Below are positions 63,777-64,000 of a stretch of 64,000 nt of DNA, piece after piece. Under the pieces are notes generated by a model that saw only the letters and a list, made by a program, of their open reading frames with translations, searched no databases and was not told where the DNA came from. Where the stretch lies: NCBI RefSeq assembly GCF_019145495.1, contig NZ_JAHSTU010000003.1, positions 372,001-436,000 of the forward strand. The letters are read 5' to 3'. Positions within the stretch are counted from its first letter, which is position 1. Each line of letters opens with the position of its first letter. This DNA is from Pseudomonas azerbaijanoccidentalis (GTDB lineage Bacteria > Pseudomonadota > Gammaproteobacteria > Pseudomonadales > Pseudomonadaceae). Both the position numbers and the translations under genes were made by a program.

Positions 63777-64000
63777 TTGTCCAAAAAGTCCACACGCATC
63801 CTGATTGCTGACGAACAACACTTCAGCCGGCTGAGAATCGAGCGCTGGTTCAATCAGCTCGGTTATTACCGGGTGGCACCGGTGCAAAACCTGGAGGAGC
63901 TGCTGTCCCTGGTGGAGTACGGCAGCGAGCCGATCGACCTATTGGTCATCAATGCCGCGTTGGGTCACGGGAAACTCAACCTGCTGGATTTTTGCCTCGA
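63777..64000 (+). CDS. Response-regulator-like receiver domain (3' part cut by window)
   Basis: A TTG start at 63777 after a GGGGG stretch opens a frame of 74 codons to the window end. It begins like a receiver domain (RILIADEQHFSRLRIERWF), with the acidic pair DE at the expected position. Where the phosphoacceptor Asp should end strand 3, the sequence is DLLVINAALG, so the residue appears to be Asn. The protein may therefore be phosphorylation-independent, or the alignment may be off by one strand. Its output domain lies beyond the window. Confidence 0.65.
   Translation, partial: MSKKSTRILIADEQHFSRLRIERWFNQLGYYRVAPVQNLEELLSLVEYGSEPIDLLVINAALGHGKLNLLDFCL

Overview
The window is GC-rich DNA from a fluorescent Pseudomonas, most likely of the P. 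fluorescens group. It is dominated by a pyoverdine siderophore locus (about 18.2-60.5 kb) with fpvA, pvdE, pvdO, pvdN, pvdM, pvdP, opmQ, pvdT, pvdR, fpvI and pvdA. Two families of REP-like inverted repeats typical of this group sit between the genes.

Left part (1-8.4 kb): the end of a secreted molybdopterin-binding-like gene, a 31-residue membrane peptide, a thiolase plus hydratase/dehydrogenase pair for fatty-acid oxidation, a class I glutamine amidotransferase, CorA, a PlsC-like acyltransferase, a crotonase, and tRNA-Ser(GGA) with its promoter and terminator. From 8.6 to 12.0 kb lies a run of very small genes. They include two paralogous glycine-zipper proteins and three acidic or low-complexity proteins, several followed by a clear terminator. 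From 12.0 to 17.2 kb, on the minus strand, is an RHS polymorphic toxin. Its AT-rich C-terminal tip reads as an R-S-E class ADP-ribosyltransferase, and an unrecognised small gene, probably immunity, follows 3 bases downstream. A HAD phosphatase precedes the siderophore locus.

Pyoverdine locus: pvdG (editing thioesterase) is followed by two giant NRPS genes that overlap by one base. Their domain order is C-A-T-E-C-A-T-C-A-T and C-A-T-E-C-A-T-C-A-T-TE. Binding-pocket residues suggest D-Ala, Lys, Thr, D-Ser and two ornithine-type residues, so these proteins would add a short six-residue peptide to the chromophore precursor, which PvdL would make elsewhere. An alpha/beta hydrolase follows. FpvA (receptor), PvdE (export of ferribactin to the periplasm), PvdO, PvdN, PvdM and PvdP (periplasmic maturation), PvdR-PvdT-OpmQ (efflux and recycling), FpvI (sigma factor) and PvdA (ornithine hydroxylase) complete the locus. 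Five promoters match the PvdS iron-starvation box TAAAT-N16-CGT exactly and two more match closely; Fur-like sites precede fpvI and possibly others. pvdF and fpvR, which sit inside this block in P. aeruginosa, are missing from their usual positions.

Right end: an MgtA-type Mg2+ P-type ATPase behind a leader with strong hairpins, then the start of a response-regulator-like gene that seems to lack the phosphoacceptor aspartate. Function calls rest on recognised motifs and family knowledge; no database search was possible.
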